NCBI GenBank assembly: GCA_965247455.1
Contig: CBDFHE010000012.1
Span: forward strand, 56,045-120,044
Direction: 5' to 3'
From: JACZYA01 sp965247455
Lineage (GTDB): Bacteria > Acidobacteriota > Terriglobia > Acidiferrales > 2-02-FULL-67-57
Length of the DNA: 64,000 bases
Positions 51,892 through 62,616 of this stretch are shown here, piece after piece; position 1 is the stretch's first letter; the number at the start of each line of letters is the position of its first letter. The translations under genes were made by a program, and so were the position numbers. The notes under the pieces are model-generated. The model saw only the letters and a program-made list of their open reading frames with translations, was not told where the DNA came from and did not search any database.

Positions 51892-52472
51892 CGGCGCTGC
51901 GACTCCTGCTGCAGGAGTTGCTCCAGGTGCTCGACGCCGGGGAAGTCGGGGTAGTTGCGGCGCAACTGCTGGTAGGAACGGCGGGCGGCGGCCTTGTCTT
52001 GCGGGCCGCGCAACTGAGCCAGAGCGAGGCCGTAGAGAGCCTGGGGCTTGTTCCGCTCCAACTCCAGCACGGCGCGGTAGGCGGCCATGGCTTCGTCAAA
52101 ACGCTCCAGGTTGTAGTAGCAGGTGGCCAGGTCGGTGCGGGCGTCGGTGTCCCTGGGATCGAGCTCGAGGGTGCGGCGGTACCAGAAGACGGCGTCGTCC
52201 CAGCGTTCGAGGTCGTAGAGAAAGTTCGCCAACTCCAGGGCGGCGCGGCTGTCCTCGGTATTGGCTTCGGCCTGCTGCCGCAGCTCCTGCCAGCGCTGGG
52301 CCACGTCGAAAGGCGGATGCCCCTCGGGAAGCAGGGACGGTTCCTCCGGGAGCAGCTCCTCCGGCAACGAACCCAGCAGGCTGCGGTTGGTGGTTTGGTT
52401 GAAGTAAAGATACGCGGAGGCGAAGCCAACGATGCCGAAGATGAGGGCAGTCACCAGCAGGTCACGCCGCAC
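51888..52472 (-). CDS. Membrane-anchored TPR protein
   Basis: 194 residues: a membrane helix (LLVTALIFGIVGFASAYLYF), then three TPR-like repeats (residues about 65-175; for example ALELANFLYDLERWDDAVFW and DLATCYYNLERFDEAMAAYR). TPR domains scaffold protein complexes; no partner is identifiable. The GTG at 52472 is preferred because a promoter lies at 52532-52504, and its -35 box coincides with the TTG of a longer frame. GGAGG precedes the GTG. An IS element starts 15 bases beyond the promoter. Confidence 0.75.
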   Translation of the reverse strand: MRRDLLVTALIFGIVGFASAYLYFNQTTNRSLLGSLPEELLPEEPSLLPEGHPPFDVAQRWQELRQQAEANTEDSRAALELANFLYDLERWDDAVFWYRRTLELDPRDTDARTDLATCYYNLERFDEAMAAYRAVLELERNKPQALYGLALAQLRGPQDKAAARRSYQQLRRNYPDFPGVEHLEQLLQQESQRR

Positions 52473-52503
52473 AGATTTCCCCCTCCACGCACGCAGAAAC
52501 GTC

Positions 52504-52532
52504 AGTCTAGCGGCGGGCTGGTAGAGTGTCAA
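52504..52532 (-). promoter_or_regulatory. Sigma-70 promoter of the TPR-YHS operon
   Basis: Minus strand TTGACA (52532-52527), 17-base spacer, TAGACT (52509-52504). The start would be near 52497, about 25 bases before the GTG at 52472. The -35 box directly abuts the target duplication of the neighbouring IS. Confidence 0.75.
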
Positions 52533-52547
52533 TGGGCCTTGGAAACC
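52533..52547. repeat. Target-site duplication, left copy (TGGGCCTTGGAAACC)
   Basis: The 15-bp sequence is repeated at 53934-53948 on the far side of the insertion sequence. A long duplication of this size is unusual and fits IS481- or IS1202-type transposition. Confidence 0.85.
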
Positions 52548-53933
52548 TGTAGCTGCAAAGTGAGAATGTCCTATTTGCGCAAAGTAGGAATGTCCTCTTT
52601 CATCAGGGCCAGGAGGGACGATGAGAGAGGAGCGAATCGAATTGAGCCAACGGGAGCAGGATCGGTTGAAGGTACTCCACCAAGTCGAGCAGGGCTATCT
52701 GACCCAGGTGGAAGCGGGCCGGCGGGTGCAGGTGAGCGTACGCCACCTGCGGCGTCTGCTGAGACGGGTGCGGGCGGAGGGGGACAGGGGCGTAGTGCAT
52801 CGGCTGCGGGGGCGGCCCTCGAACCGGAAGATTCCAGCGGCCCTCCAGGGGCGCATCCTGGCCCAGGTGCGGCGGCGCTACGCCGACTTTGGGCCCACGC
52901 TGGCCAGCGAGCACCTGGCGCGAGATGGGTGGCAGGTCAGCCGGGAGACGCTGCGGCAGTGGATGACCGCCGCCGGGCTGTGGCGGTCGCGCCGGCAGCG
53001 GAGGCCGGCGGTGCACGTCTGGCGAGAGCGGCGGGCCGCCTTCGGCGAGTTGGTGATGATGGACAGCTCGCCCTATCGCTGGTTGGAGCGGCGCGGACCT
53101 CCCGTGCAGTTGATCGCGCTGATCGACGACGCTACCAGCCGGGTCTGGGGCCGCTTCGCCGCCCAGGACTCGACCGAGGAAAACCTGCGCACCCTGGCAG
53201 GCTGGCTCCGGCGCTGGGGACGGCCGCGGGCACTCTATACCGACAAAAGCAGCCTGTTCCGCACCACCCGCTCGGCCCGGCTCGACGAGCAGCTCGGCGG
53301 TCAGCCGGCCCGCACCCAGATCGGGCGGGCCCTGCAGGAGTTGGGGATCGAGTGGATTCCCGCCCACAGCCCCCAGGCCAAGGGGCGCATCGAGAGACTA
53401 TTCGGCACCTTGCAGGACCGCCTGGTCAAGGAGATGCGCCTGGCCGGGGTGCACACGGTGGAGCAGGCCAACCGCTTCCTGGCAGCAGTCTTCCTGCCTT
53501 TCTGGGAGCAGCGCTTCACCGTCGCTCCGCGCCAGCCGCACGATGCCCACCGCCCGCTGGGAGGCACCCAGCGGCTGGAGTCAATCCTGAGCGTGCGCGA
53601 ACCGCGCCGGGTGGCAGGCGACTACACCGTGCGCTGGCAGGGCCAGCGCTGGGCGATCCCGCGCGCCCAGGTGCGAGCGGGGTTGCGGGGGGCGCGGGTG
53701 GAGGTCGAACGGCGGCTCGACGGCAGCCGCTGGGTCCGCTTCCGCGGCTCTTATCTCAGCCTGCGGCCCTGCCCGAGCCCGCCGCCCGCGCCCGCAACCC
53801 CCTTCGGCCTACGGCCTACGGGGCTTGCGGGCCCAAGGAAAGGCAAACGAAAGTACATTCCCCCTCCCGATCACCCTTGGAGGAGGACATTTCTATCTGG
53901 CAAAAAACCGGACATTTCTACTTTGCGTTGACA
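52548..53933. mobile_element. ISNCY/IS481-like insertion sequence, complete
   Basis: 1386 bp between the 15-bp duplications. The 24-bp ends both begin TGT and share GCAAAGT and AATGTCC. A second GTAGGAATGTCC-type copy lies inside each end, as expected for transposase binding sites. It carries a single transposase gene. The right end contains TTGACA pointing outward. Confidence 0.85.
52621..53931 (+). CDS. ISNCY-type DDE transposase
   Basis: 436 residues. The N-terminal helix-turn-helix (YLTQVEAGRRVQVSVRHLRR) is followed by an integrase core: LVMMDSSPYRWLE (first Asp), RALYTDKSSLFR (second Asp) and QAKGRIERLFGTLQDRLVKE (Glu). The C-terminal beta part ends in a Pro-rich and basic tail. GGAGGG precedes the ATG. 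The TGA lies inside the right terminal repeat. No frameshift is visible, so the element may be functional. Confidence 0.9.
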   Translation: MREERIELSQREQDRLKVLHQVEQGYLTQVEAGRRVQVSVRHLRRLLRRVRAEGDRGVVHRLRGRPSNRKIPAALQGRILAQVRRRYADFGPTLASEHLARDGWQVSRETLRQWMTAAGLWRSRRQRRPAVHVWRERRAAFGELVMMDSSPYRWLERRGPPVQLIALIDDATSRVWGRFAAQDSTEENLRTLAGWLRRWGRPRALYTDKSSLFRTTRSARLDEQLGGQPARTQIGRALQELGIEWIPAHSPQAKGRIERLFGTLQDRLVKEMRLAGVHTVEQANRFLAAVFLPFWEQRFTVAPRQPHDAHRPLGGTQRLESILSVREPRRVAGDYTVRWQGQRWAIPRAQVRAGLRGARVEVERRLDGSRWVRFRGSYLSLRPCPSPPPAPATPFGLRPTGLAGPRKGKRKYIPPPDHPWRRTFLSGKKPDISTLR

Positions 53934-53948
53934 TGGGCCTTGGAAACC
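53934..53948. repeat. Target-site duplication, right copy
   Basis: TGGGCCTTGGAAACC, identical to 52533-52547. The repeat block that follows (53960-54010) has GGCTCGCCCTGAAGGGCCGC and CTGGGCTGGAC, a module also present at 62430-62460. Confidence 0.85.
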
Positions 53949-54025
53949 GGCAGATTCCAATAGGGTTCCCCCAGGCAGGGGCTCGCCCTGAAGGGCCGCT
54001 GGGCTGGACTCAATTGACCCACTAC

Positions 54026-54706
54026 CTAGAGATGGGCTTGCAAGAAGGCCAGCAGTTCCTGCTCCAGGCCGGGCACGACCGTCAACAGATCGGTGCCGTG
54101 GGCACGGCCGGGATAGAGCTTCGTAACCGACGCGCCCTGCGCCACCTGGGCCAAGCGGCGCACGGCTTGGGCGCTGGCAATATCTTCCTCGGCAGCGGCC
54201 AAGAACAGCGGGCGGGCGCCGTAGTCGCGCAGGGCGGGCTCGGTAGTCACGCCGCGATAGTTCAGACCGGGAGAGAGCAGCGCGGTCAAGCGCACCAGCG
54301 GTTCCTGCGCGGCCAGATTCAAGGCTGCGTTGGCACCGATGCTGGCGCCGACGATGCCGATGCGGGCGGCGTCCACCTTCTTTTCGGCGCGGAGAAAGCC
54401 GAAGCCCGCGCGCAGGTCGGCCAGCAGTTGCCGGGCGCCGGTGCGTCCCTGCTCGCGCAGGTCAATGGCCAGGACGCCGTAGCCGGCCTGGCGCAATCGA
54501 GTTGCGAGCGGAATCCAGTCTTCCTTGCTGCGGCCCAGCATGTGAACCAGCAGAACCGCACGGCTCAACGGTTTGGGGGGCTCCCAGTAGAGTCCCGGGA
54601 GGCGATCGGCGCCCGCAACGACTTGGACCGGGCGGGGCTGGTCGCAGGCGGTCGCAAGTAAGGCGAGAAGCAGGAGAGCGAACAAGGAGAAGACTGCCGG
54701 CCGCAC
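54026..54706 (-). CDS. Alpha/beta-hydrolase lipoprotein (dienelactone hydrolase-like)
   Basis: 226 residues with a lipoprotein signal (LFALLLLALLATAC) and an alpha/beta-hydrolase fold. The nucleophile elbow is GIVGASIGAN, the acid lies in AEEDIASA and the His in GRAHGTDLL, so the triad looks complete. LLVHMLGRSKEDW carries the oxyanion-hole region. The substrate is unknown. It follows the TPR gene at 54715 by eight bases and probably shares its transcript. Confidence 0.82.
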   Translation of the reverse strand: MRPAVFSLFALLLLALLATACDQPRPVQVVAGADRLPGLYWEPPKPLSRAVLLVHMLGRSKEDWIPLATRLRQAGYGVLAIDLREQGRTGARQLLADLRAGFGFLRAEKKVDAARIGIVGASIGANAALNLAAQEPLVRLTALLSPGLNYRGVTTEPALRDYGARPLFLAAAEEDIASAQAVRRLAQVAQGASVTKLYPGRAHGTDLLTVVPGLEQELLAFLQAHL

Positions 54707-54714
54707 AGCGCGCC

Positions 54715-55773
54715 TCAGTCGAACAGCCCCGAGGGCTCCACCACCGGCAAGAGCAAGTCGGGCGTGAGCGCATCGAATCGGCGCAGGTGATCCCGGGCCT
54801 GCCCGGCGTAGGGTCCGTCGGGAGCGAGTTGCAGGTAGCGCCGAAACGACGCGATGATGTCAGGCAGTGGTTGTCCGCGTTCACTACCGTTTTCTTCGCT
54901 GCGGGGAGAAGTCCGCAGCAACGCCAAGCCGAGGAAATAGTGAGCCACCGCCAAGGTGGGATCGGAGCGAACCGCCTGCCGCAGGAAGGACACAGCTTCC
55001 TGGGCCCGCCCCGTGTTGAGCAAAGCAGCTCCGCTATTGAACTGGTAGGTGGCAGCGCGAGCCGGGTCGGACGCTGCGGCCCGTTGGAAGTGCACCAGAG
55101 CCTCCTGCAAGCGGTCGGCACGCGCCAGCACTGTGCCCAGGTTATTGGTGTAAGCAGCTTCGCCCGGTGCGAACTCCAGCGCACGACGGTAGGAAGCCAT
55201 GGCGCCGGGGAGGCGATCGGCGGCAGCATAGGCGGCGGCCAGCATCCCGTGGGCGACGCTGTGGTTGGGGTCGAGCTTGAGAGCGGCCGCGAATTCTTCC
55301 ATGGCCTGTTGGGGGTGGCCCTCGTCCAGCGAACGAACACCGCGACTCAGGTGGCCTTGAATCCGTTGCCGCATTTCGAGCCGCTGGCGTTCTTCGGCCC
55401 GCAGGCGTTCGAGCTCAGCCGCTTCGCGCACCTTGCGCAAGTCTATCTCAAGCCGAATCATCGGCTGGGAGGGGGGGAGCTGAACGGGAAAAGACCACAC
55501 GGTCTCTCCGTTGTGCCGGACCGTGATCAGATAGCGGCCCGGGAGGAAGTCGCCCTGGTGGAAGCGGCCGTCTTTGCCGGTTCGGGTTTCGCTGACCCGG
55601 CTGGTCTCCACGTTGCTGAAGGTTACGAGCGCACCCACCAGCGGCCGGCCCTGCTCATCGCGGACGGAGCCGACAAAAGCGCCCAACCGCGGTTCTTGAG
55701 CCGACACCAGCAGCGCCAGCAGGAGCACGCCGAAGATGCTCAGTAAACAAGAATGTGCCCGCAGGGCGGTCAT
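54715..55773 (-). CDS. Secreted TPR protein with carboxypeptidase-regulatory-like domain
   Basis: 352 residues: signal peptide (LLSIFGVLLLALLVSA), a Cna-B/carboxypeptidase regulatory-like fold (GSVRDEQGRPLVGALVTFSN, TGKDGRFHQGDFLPGRYLIT), a charged helical linker and about five TPRs (residues about 145-335). GGAGGAG precedes the ATG by 5 bases. The domain order matches the next gene upstream, 55834-56910, so the two are paralogues. Such proteins are common in Acidobacteriota envelopes; their function is not known. Confidence 0.82.
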   Translation of the reverse strand: MTALRAHSCLLSIFGVLLLALLVSAQEPRLGAFVGSVRDEQGRPLVGALVTFSNVETSRVSETRTGKDGRFHQGDFLPGRYLITVRHNGETVWSFPVQLPPSQPMIRLEIDLRKVREAAELERLRAEERQRLEMRQRIQGHLSRGVRSLDEGHPQQAMEEFAAALKLDPNHSVAHGMLAAAYAAADRLPGAMASYRRALEFAPGEAAYTNNLGTVLARADRLQEALVHFQRAAASDPARAATYQFNSGAALLNTGRAQEAVSFLRQAVRSDPTLAVAHYFLGLALLRTSPRSEENGSERGQPLPDIIASFRRYLQLAPDGPYAGQARDHLRRFDALTPDLLLPVVEPSGLFD

Positions 55774-55833
55774 CAACTCTCCTCCCTGCAACCGAACCGG
55801 AACAGATGCGCTTGCCTGCCCTGGGCTCAGCTT

Positions 55834-56910
55834 CTATTTCCTTTTATTCGTACCCACCGAGGCCGGAATAAAGGCCTCCAGGGCTTGCAAGCTCCCCTTG
55901 GCCTGCTGGGCGAACTTACCTTTGGGGGCCAGAGCCAGATACTTCTCAAAGCTTTCACGGGTGCCGGGCTTGAGCACCATTTTCACTTCGCCTCTCTCCG
56001 TCTTGTAATCCATGACGCTCAACAGGCACATGCCCAAGAGATAAAAGGCGTCCGCCCGCTCCGGGTCAATTTCGGTGGCCTTGCGTAACGGGTCGACCGC
56101 AGCGGCGAGCTGGTCGGCGTTGTAGAGAGTCACGCCCAAATTGTAGTAGAAGGCGCCGGCGCTCTCCGGGCTCATCTCAGCGGCAGTCTGGAAAGCTTTC
56201 TTCGCTCCTTCGATGTCGCCCTGTTTCACATACAATTGGCCCAGGTTGTTGTAAATGGGACCCAGGGCGGCTTTGTCCGCTTTGTCCTGCTTCAACGCAA
56301 TGGCTTTTTGGTACGCCTCGATGCCCTTGTCAGTTTGGTTCACGGCCGCATAAGCGCGTCCCAGGTTGGCGTAGACGGCGAACTGCTTGGGATCAATCTC
56401 GGCGGCTACTTCGAACTCAGTGATGGCCTCGCTGTACTGGTTCTGCTTCAGATATTCCATGCCTTGTTTGAATGTGGCTGCCAAGGACTTAGTCTTCTTG
56501 CGGGCTGTTTGGTCTTCCTCCAGTTGCTTCAACGCCTCCTGCGACATGGTCTTTTTCCGGCGCTCCACTTCCGCTTGCAGGTCCCAATCCACCTCCCGGA
56601 ATTCTCCGGAGCGGACAGGAACACCCCGGAACCGGAAAACGATCTTGCCATCGACAATTAGGCGCAGGGTATAGGAGCCGCGGGGCATATCCTCAATGCG
56701 GTAGTGACCATTCTCGTCGGTCGTGGCTTGGTAAACTGCTGCCCGCCTGTCGGACTTGGCCTCCACCGTCACACCCACCATGGGATTGCCTTCGTACCCC
56801 TTCACATGGCCTTCCACGCCGGTCGCTTCTTGCGCTTGCAGAGAAAAACCAACTCCGAGGAGAATTCCCAGGAGAAGAACCAGAAACGGAAATTTGTTCT
56901 TTGTATTCAT
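55834..56910 (-). CDS. Secreted TPR protein with carboxypeptidase-regulatory-like domain
   Basis: 358 residues: signal peptide (FPFLVLLLGILLGVGFSLQA), a regulatory-like beta domain (GHVKGYEGNPMVGVTVEAKS, TDENGHYRIEDMPRGSYTLR), a coiled helical linker with KKTMSQEALKQLEEDQTARK, then five to six TPRs. The start at 56910 has GGAGG 8 bases upstream; a longer frame to 57009 lacks one. Same architecture as the protein at 54715-55773, likely from an old duplication. Confidence 0.82.
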   Translation of the reverse strand: MNTKNKFPFLVLLLGILLGVGFSLQAQEATGVEGHVKGYEGNPMVGVTVEAKSDRRAAVYQATTDENGHYRIEDMPRGSYTLRLIVDGKIVFRFRGVPVRSGEFREVDWDLQAEVERRKKTMSQEALKQLEEDQTARKKTKSLAATFKQGMEYLKQNQYSEAITEFEVAAEIDPKQFAVYANLGRAYAAVNQTDKGIEAYQKAIALKQDKADKAALGPIYNNLGQLYVKQGDIEGAKKAFQTAAEMSPESAGAFYYNLGVTLYNADQLAAAVDPLRKATEIDPERADAFYLLGMCLLSVMDYKTERGEVKMVLKPGTRESFEKYLALAPKGKFAQQAKGSLQALEAFIPASVGTNKRK

Positions 56911-56950
56911 AAGCACCACCTCCCCGTAGCGCACGCTGGGCCGCTCCCCT

Positions 56951-57643
56951 TCAAGTATAGCTAACTTTGACTTTGTAAGCGATGGGGTCCTCGCAGCCGG
57001 CCCGCGCAAAGGCGCGCAGCCGCAGAGCGCAACTGTCGCAGGCGCCGCAAGCCTCCTCTGCGTCTTGATAGCACGACCAGGTTAGATGCAGAGGAGCGCC
57101 CAACTCGATGCCCCGGCGCACAATCTGGTGCTTTTGCAGATGGATCAGTGGGGTGACGACCTCAATCCGCGTCTCGGGCTTGGTGCCCAGGCGCACCAAC
57201 TGGTTGAACGCCTGGTAGTACTCGGGGCGGCAGTCGGGGTAGCCGGAGCTGTCGTCCCACACCGCGCCGATGAACACCCGGCTCGCCCCCAGGGTTTCCG
57301 CCCAGGAAACGCCCACCACCAGGAAGTGGGCATTGCGGAAGGGCACGTAGCTGCTCGGAATCTCGCGGCTTTCCAGGTTGGCTTTGCTGACCGGAATGCG
57401 CCGGTCGGTGAGGCTGGAGCCGCCGATCTGGCGGAAGTGGTCGAAGCGAGCGACCAAGCGCTGCTTAACCCGGCAGAAGTCCGCGATTTCCTCAAACGCT
57501 CGGCGCTCGCGCTGCTGGGTGCGCTGGCCGTAACTCAAGTGGAGAAAGGCCAGGTTGTACTCTTGCGCGGCCAGGGCGGCGGTGACGCAGGAGTCCATCC
57601 CCCCGCTGACCAGCACCACCGCCAGTTCCTTCTTTGCTGTCAT
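56951..57643 (-). CDS. queC: 7-cyano-7-deazaguanine synthase
   Basis: Makes preQ0 from 7-carboxy-7-deazaguanine and ammonia at the cost of ATP, for queuosine. The 230 residues have the PP-loop VLVSGGMDS, FLHLSYGQRT and the zinc-binding CYQDAEEACGACDSC near the C-terminus. It follows queE and queD on the same strand, forming a queuosine-precursor cluster. Confidence 0.95.
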   Translation of the reverse strand: MTAKKELAVVLVSGGMDSCVTAALAAQEYNLAFLHLSYGQRTQQRERRAFEEIADFCRVKQRLVARFDHFRQIGGSSLTDRRIPVSKANLESREIPSSYVPFRNAHFLVVGVSWAETLGASRVFIGAVWDDSSGYPDCRPEYYQAFNQLVRLGTKPETRIEVVTPLIHLQKHQIVRRGIELGAPLHLTWSCYQDAEEACGACDSCALRLRAFARAGCEDPIAYKVKVSYT

Positions 57644-57685
57644 CTCTCTGCGCTCTCTGCGCCTTTGCGGTGGGTTGTTCTCTTT

Positions 57686-58342
57686 CTACACACCTCGAGT
57701 ATCCGGCTCCCACACGAACTTGTGCAACTGCAAGCCCAACCGCACCGGCAGGCGGTCACGGAGGATCCATTCGCTCAGCGTGCGCGGCTGCAATTCGCCG
57801 AAGACCGGAGAAAGCGTGACGGCGTTGACCAACTCCGCCAATCGGTGCTTCTGCAGGAAGTCACAGGCCCAAAGATAGTCGGCTTCATCGGCGACCACGA
57901 ACTTGATCTCGTCCTTCTTGTCGAGCGCAGCCAAGTTCTTGGGGTGGAGCGTGCCGCCCTGGCCGCTGCCGGGGCACTTGATATCCATAATCTTGATTAC
58001 ATCCCGGGGCAACCCGCCCAAGTAGCGCTCGCCGCTGGTCTCGATCATCACGGTGTAGCCTTCATCCCGGAGCTTTCCGATCAGCGGATGGATGTCGGGT
58101 TGCAGCAAGGGCTCGCCGCCCGTCAGCTCGACCAAAGTGATTCGCCGTCCATCCTGGCCGGAGAGATCGCGCACTTTTGCCAGAACCTCGTTCACACTCA
58201 GCCGCGTGCCGCCGTGGAACGCGTAGGCGGTGTCGCACCAGCGGCAGCGCAGGTTGCAGCCCGTCAGCCGAACGAAGATGCAGGGCCACCCGGCGTAAGT
58301 GCTCTCTCCTTGGATGGACCGGAAGATTTCCGTGACCACCAT
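57686..58342 (-). CDS. queE: 7-carboxy-7-deazaguanine synthase
   Basis: A radical SAM enzyme that rearranges carboxytetrahydropterin to 7-carboxy-7-deazaguanine. The 218 residues open with IFRSIQGESTYAGWPCIFVR, then the CNLRCRWCDT iron-sulfur cluster motif and LTGGEPLLQPD. It lies between queD (11 bases upstream) and queC. Confidence 0.95.
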   Translation of the reverse strand: MVVTEIFRSIQGESTYAGWPCIFVRLTGCNLRCRWCDTAYAFHGGTRLSVNEVLAKVRDLSGQDGRRITLVELTGGEPLLQPDIHPLIGKLRDEGYTVMIETSGERYLGGLPRDVIKIMDIKCPGSGQGGTLHPKNLAALDKKDEIKFVVADEADYLWACDFLQKHRLAELVNAVTLSPVFGELQPRTLSEWILRDRLPVRLGLQLHKFVWEPDTRGV

Positions 58343-58353
58343 AACCAGCCACC

Positions 58354-58738
58354 CTAGTTGCCGCGTGCAGGGTTCCGGCGGTAGGTGGCGGTGGTGGTGT
58401 CGGTTTCGAAGATGGTTACTTGGTGCACAATAGAACCGTTGGCCGAAGGCGCCAGGCGCCGGTCCAATTCGTCGTAGAAGTACTTGGCAATGTTTTCGGC
58501 GGAGGGATTGAGCTCAGTGAAAGGCGGGATGTCGTTGATGAACTTGTGGTCGAGCGAGCGGATGACCTCAGCGATGTGCTTCTTGAGCTCCACAAAATCA
58601 TAGAGCAGGCCAACCTGGTTGAGCTTCTCTCCGACCAGCACGATCCGCACCTTGTAGTTATGGCCGTGCACGTTCTCGCACTTGCCTTTGTAGCCGCGCA
58701 AGGCGTGGCCAGCGGCAAAACTTTCTTCCACGGCAATC

Positions 58739-58746
<8 letters not shown>
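58354..58746 (-). CDS. queD: 6-carboxytetrahydropterin synthase
   Basis: Converts dihydroneopterin triphosphate to 6-carboxytetrahydropterin, the first committed step to queuosine. The 130 residues contain the zinc ligands ESFAAGHALRG and ENVHGHNYKV, plus LDHKFIND. The ATG at 58746 overlaps the end of dinG by eight bases (ATGTTTGA); a longer frame beyond it is dinG antiparallel noise. An AGGA site is present. Confidence 0.94.
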
Positions 58747-60691
<1,945 letters not shown>

Positions 60692-60795
60692 CTGCTCGTC
60701 CGCTGCGGTCGGCCCTTGTTGACGCTGGGAAGCACCCCGTTCGCGATCGGCTCCGCCAGCCGACCGCAGCAGTTACAATAGCACAGGCAAAGAAA

Positions 60796-62175
60796 ATGGG
60801 TAGAGCAGGCAAAACGGAAAAAAGCTCGCTGCCGCTGGTGGCGATTGTGGGCCGGCCCAACGTGGGCAAGTCCACGCTCTTCAACCGGCTGACCGGGCAG
60901 CGGCGGGCCATCGTCACCAATGAGCCCGGCATCACCCGCGACCGCATCTACGGCGTGGCCACCTGGCAGGGCCAGAAGCTCGAGGTCGTGGACACGGGCG
61001 GGCTGGTGCCGGACGAGAAGGCGACCATGGCACAGGAAATCTTTCGCCAAGCCCGCACGGCGATTGACGCTGCCGCCAAGATTGTTTTGGTGGTGGACGT
61101 CCGCGCCGGAGTCACCCCGCTGGACGCTGAACTGGCGCGACTGCTGGCAAAAACCGGGCAGCCCCTGCTGCTGGCCGCCAACAAAGTGGATGCGCCGCGC
61201 GTAGAGGCGGAAGTGCTGCCGTTCTACCGGCTGGGGATTGACCCCGTGGTGCCGCTGAGCGCCGAGCACGGCGGCGGGGTGGCGGAGCTACTGGAGGAGC
61301 TGGTCAAAAATTTGCCCGCCGGCGAGGCAGCGCCGGAAGCCTCCGACATCGCGCTGAGCGTGGCGATTATCGGCCGGCCCAACGTGGGCAAGTCCACGCT
61401 GCTGAACCGGCTGGTGGGCGAAGAGCGCGCGATTGTGACGGCCGAAGCGGGCACCACCCGGGACGCGGTGGACACGCTGCTCCCAGTCGAAGGCAAGTGG
61501 TGGCGGCTGATTGACACCGCCGGCATCCGTCGCAAGGGGAAAACCAAACTGGTGGCGGAAAAACTAAGCGTGGTGATGGCGCGCAAGCACCTGGAACGCG
61601 CGGACGTGGCGGTGCTGTTGCTGGACGCCGCCGAAGGCGTAACCAAACTGGACGCCGCCATCGCCGGCTACGCGCACGCCAGCGGCCGCTCGCTGGTGCT
61701 GGCCGTAAACAAGTGGGACGCGGTCGAGAAAGACTCTTATACGCTCGACGCCTGGGCCAAGGCGGCGCGGCGGCGGCTGAAATTCCTGGACTATGCCCCG
61801 CTGGTGTTCATCTCCGCGCTCAAAGGGCAACGGATCGGGAAGCTGCAAGGGCTGATCGCGCGCGTGGACCAAGCCCGCCGCCAACGAGTGGCCGACAAGG
61901 AATTGAAAACTTTTCTGCGCACGCTGGGGGTGGAGCGCGCCAGCGTGCCGGGCGGGCGCGCGGTGCGCATCACAGGATTGAAGCAGATAGCCGCCGCCCC
62001 GCCGCTGTTCGTCGTGCACGCCAACCTGGCAAAGTTGCACTTCAGCTTCCAGCGCTTCCTGGAGAACCAGCTGCGCGAGCGCTTCGGCTTCGCGGGTACG
62101 CCGATTCGCTTCCGGCTGATTCCGGTGGCTGCCGGACGGCGCTCCCGCTCGCGCAGCAGAAAACGACGGCACTGA
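60796..62175 (+). CDS. der: GTPase Der (EngA)
   Basis: Essential double GTPase for maturation of the 50S subunit. The 459 residues hold two G domains, each with GRPNVGKST (residues about 17 and 196), followed by DTGG / DTAGI, NKVD and NKWD, and a C-terminal KH-like domain rich in basic residues. It is divergent from dinG, with about 100 bases between them. Confidence 0.97.
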   Translation: MGRAGKTEKSSLPLVAIVGRPNVGKSTLFNRLTGQRRAIVTNEPGITRDRIYGVATWQGQKLEVVDTGGLVPDEKATMAQEIFRQARTAIDAAAKIVLVVDVRAGVTPLDAELARLLAKTGQPLLLAANKVDAPRVEAEVLPFYRLGIDPVVPLSAEHGGGVAELLEELVKNLPAGEAAPEASDIALSVAIIGRPNVGKSTLLNRLVGEERAIVTAEAGTTRDAVDTLLPVEGKWWRLIDTAGIRRKGKTKLVAEKLSVVMARKHLERADVAVLLLDAAEGVTKLDAAIAGYAHASGRSLVLAVNKWDAVEKDSYTLDAWAKAARRRLKFLDYAPLVFISALKGQRIGKLQGLIARVDQARRQRVADKELKTFLRTLGVERASVPGGRAVRITGLKQIAAAPPLFVVHANLAKLHFSFQRFLENQLRERFGFAGTPIRFRLIPVAAGRRSRSRSRKRRH

Positions 62176-62185
62176 TCTAACCCAA

Positions 62186-62460
62186 GACAAACCGACGAAG
62201 AAGCCGTCTCTCGGCTTCGCTTCCCTCGATGTGGCTCCCTTCGACTTCGCTTCCCTCGACTACGCTCGGGACAGGCAGGACAGGCCCTTCGGCCTCGCTC
62301 AGGACAAGCGGGACAAGCTGGCTTCTTCGCCGCTACCTGAGACGTTCAAGAATACAGTAGCGCAGACCTGCCTGCGGTAGGCAGGCGGGGGCTCGTCCTG
62401 AAAGCTTCAGCACGAGGCTTCTGCCCGAGGGCTCGCCCTGAAGGGCCGCTGGGCTGGACA
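62186..62460. repeat. Composite repeat block after der
   Basis: The arms ACCGACGAAGAAGCC (62191-62205) and GGCTTCTTCGCCGCTACCTG (62320-62339) match the hairpin at 6848-6900. Between them are CTCGGGACAGGCAGGACAGG-type repeats. CCTGCCTGCGGTAGGCAGG follows at 62367-62385, then GGCTTCTGCCCGAGGG and GCCCTGAAGGGCCGCTGGGC. The 62176-62616 gap has no gene. Confidence 0.75.
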
Positions 62461-62616
62461 TGGCTTGAGCAACATGGGCATCGCTCCGCTTTGGCAGTTC
62501 GACCGGCACCCCCCTCGTCCAGCCCCGGTGGCCCCTGCCACCGGGATTCTGGGCTCCCTCGCAGAGCGGGAGATGAATTGCAAGCGGCGCCGGAGCGCGG
62601 TAGGATAGCGGGCAAG

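Noticed and set aside
62186..62460. Possible CRISPR array in the repeat-rich block after der
   Set aside because: The repeats are palindromic modules of differing length without regular spacers. No array of equal repeats and no cas gene is present anywhere in the window.
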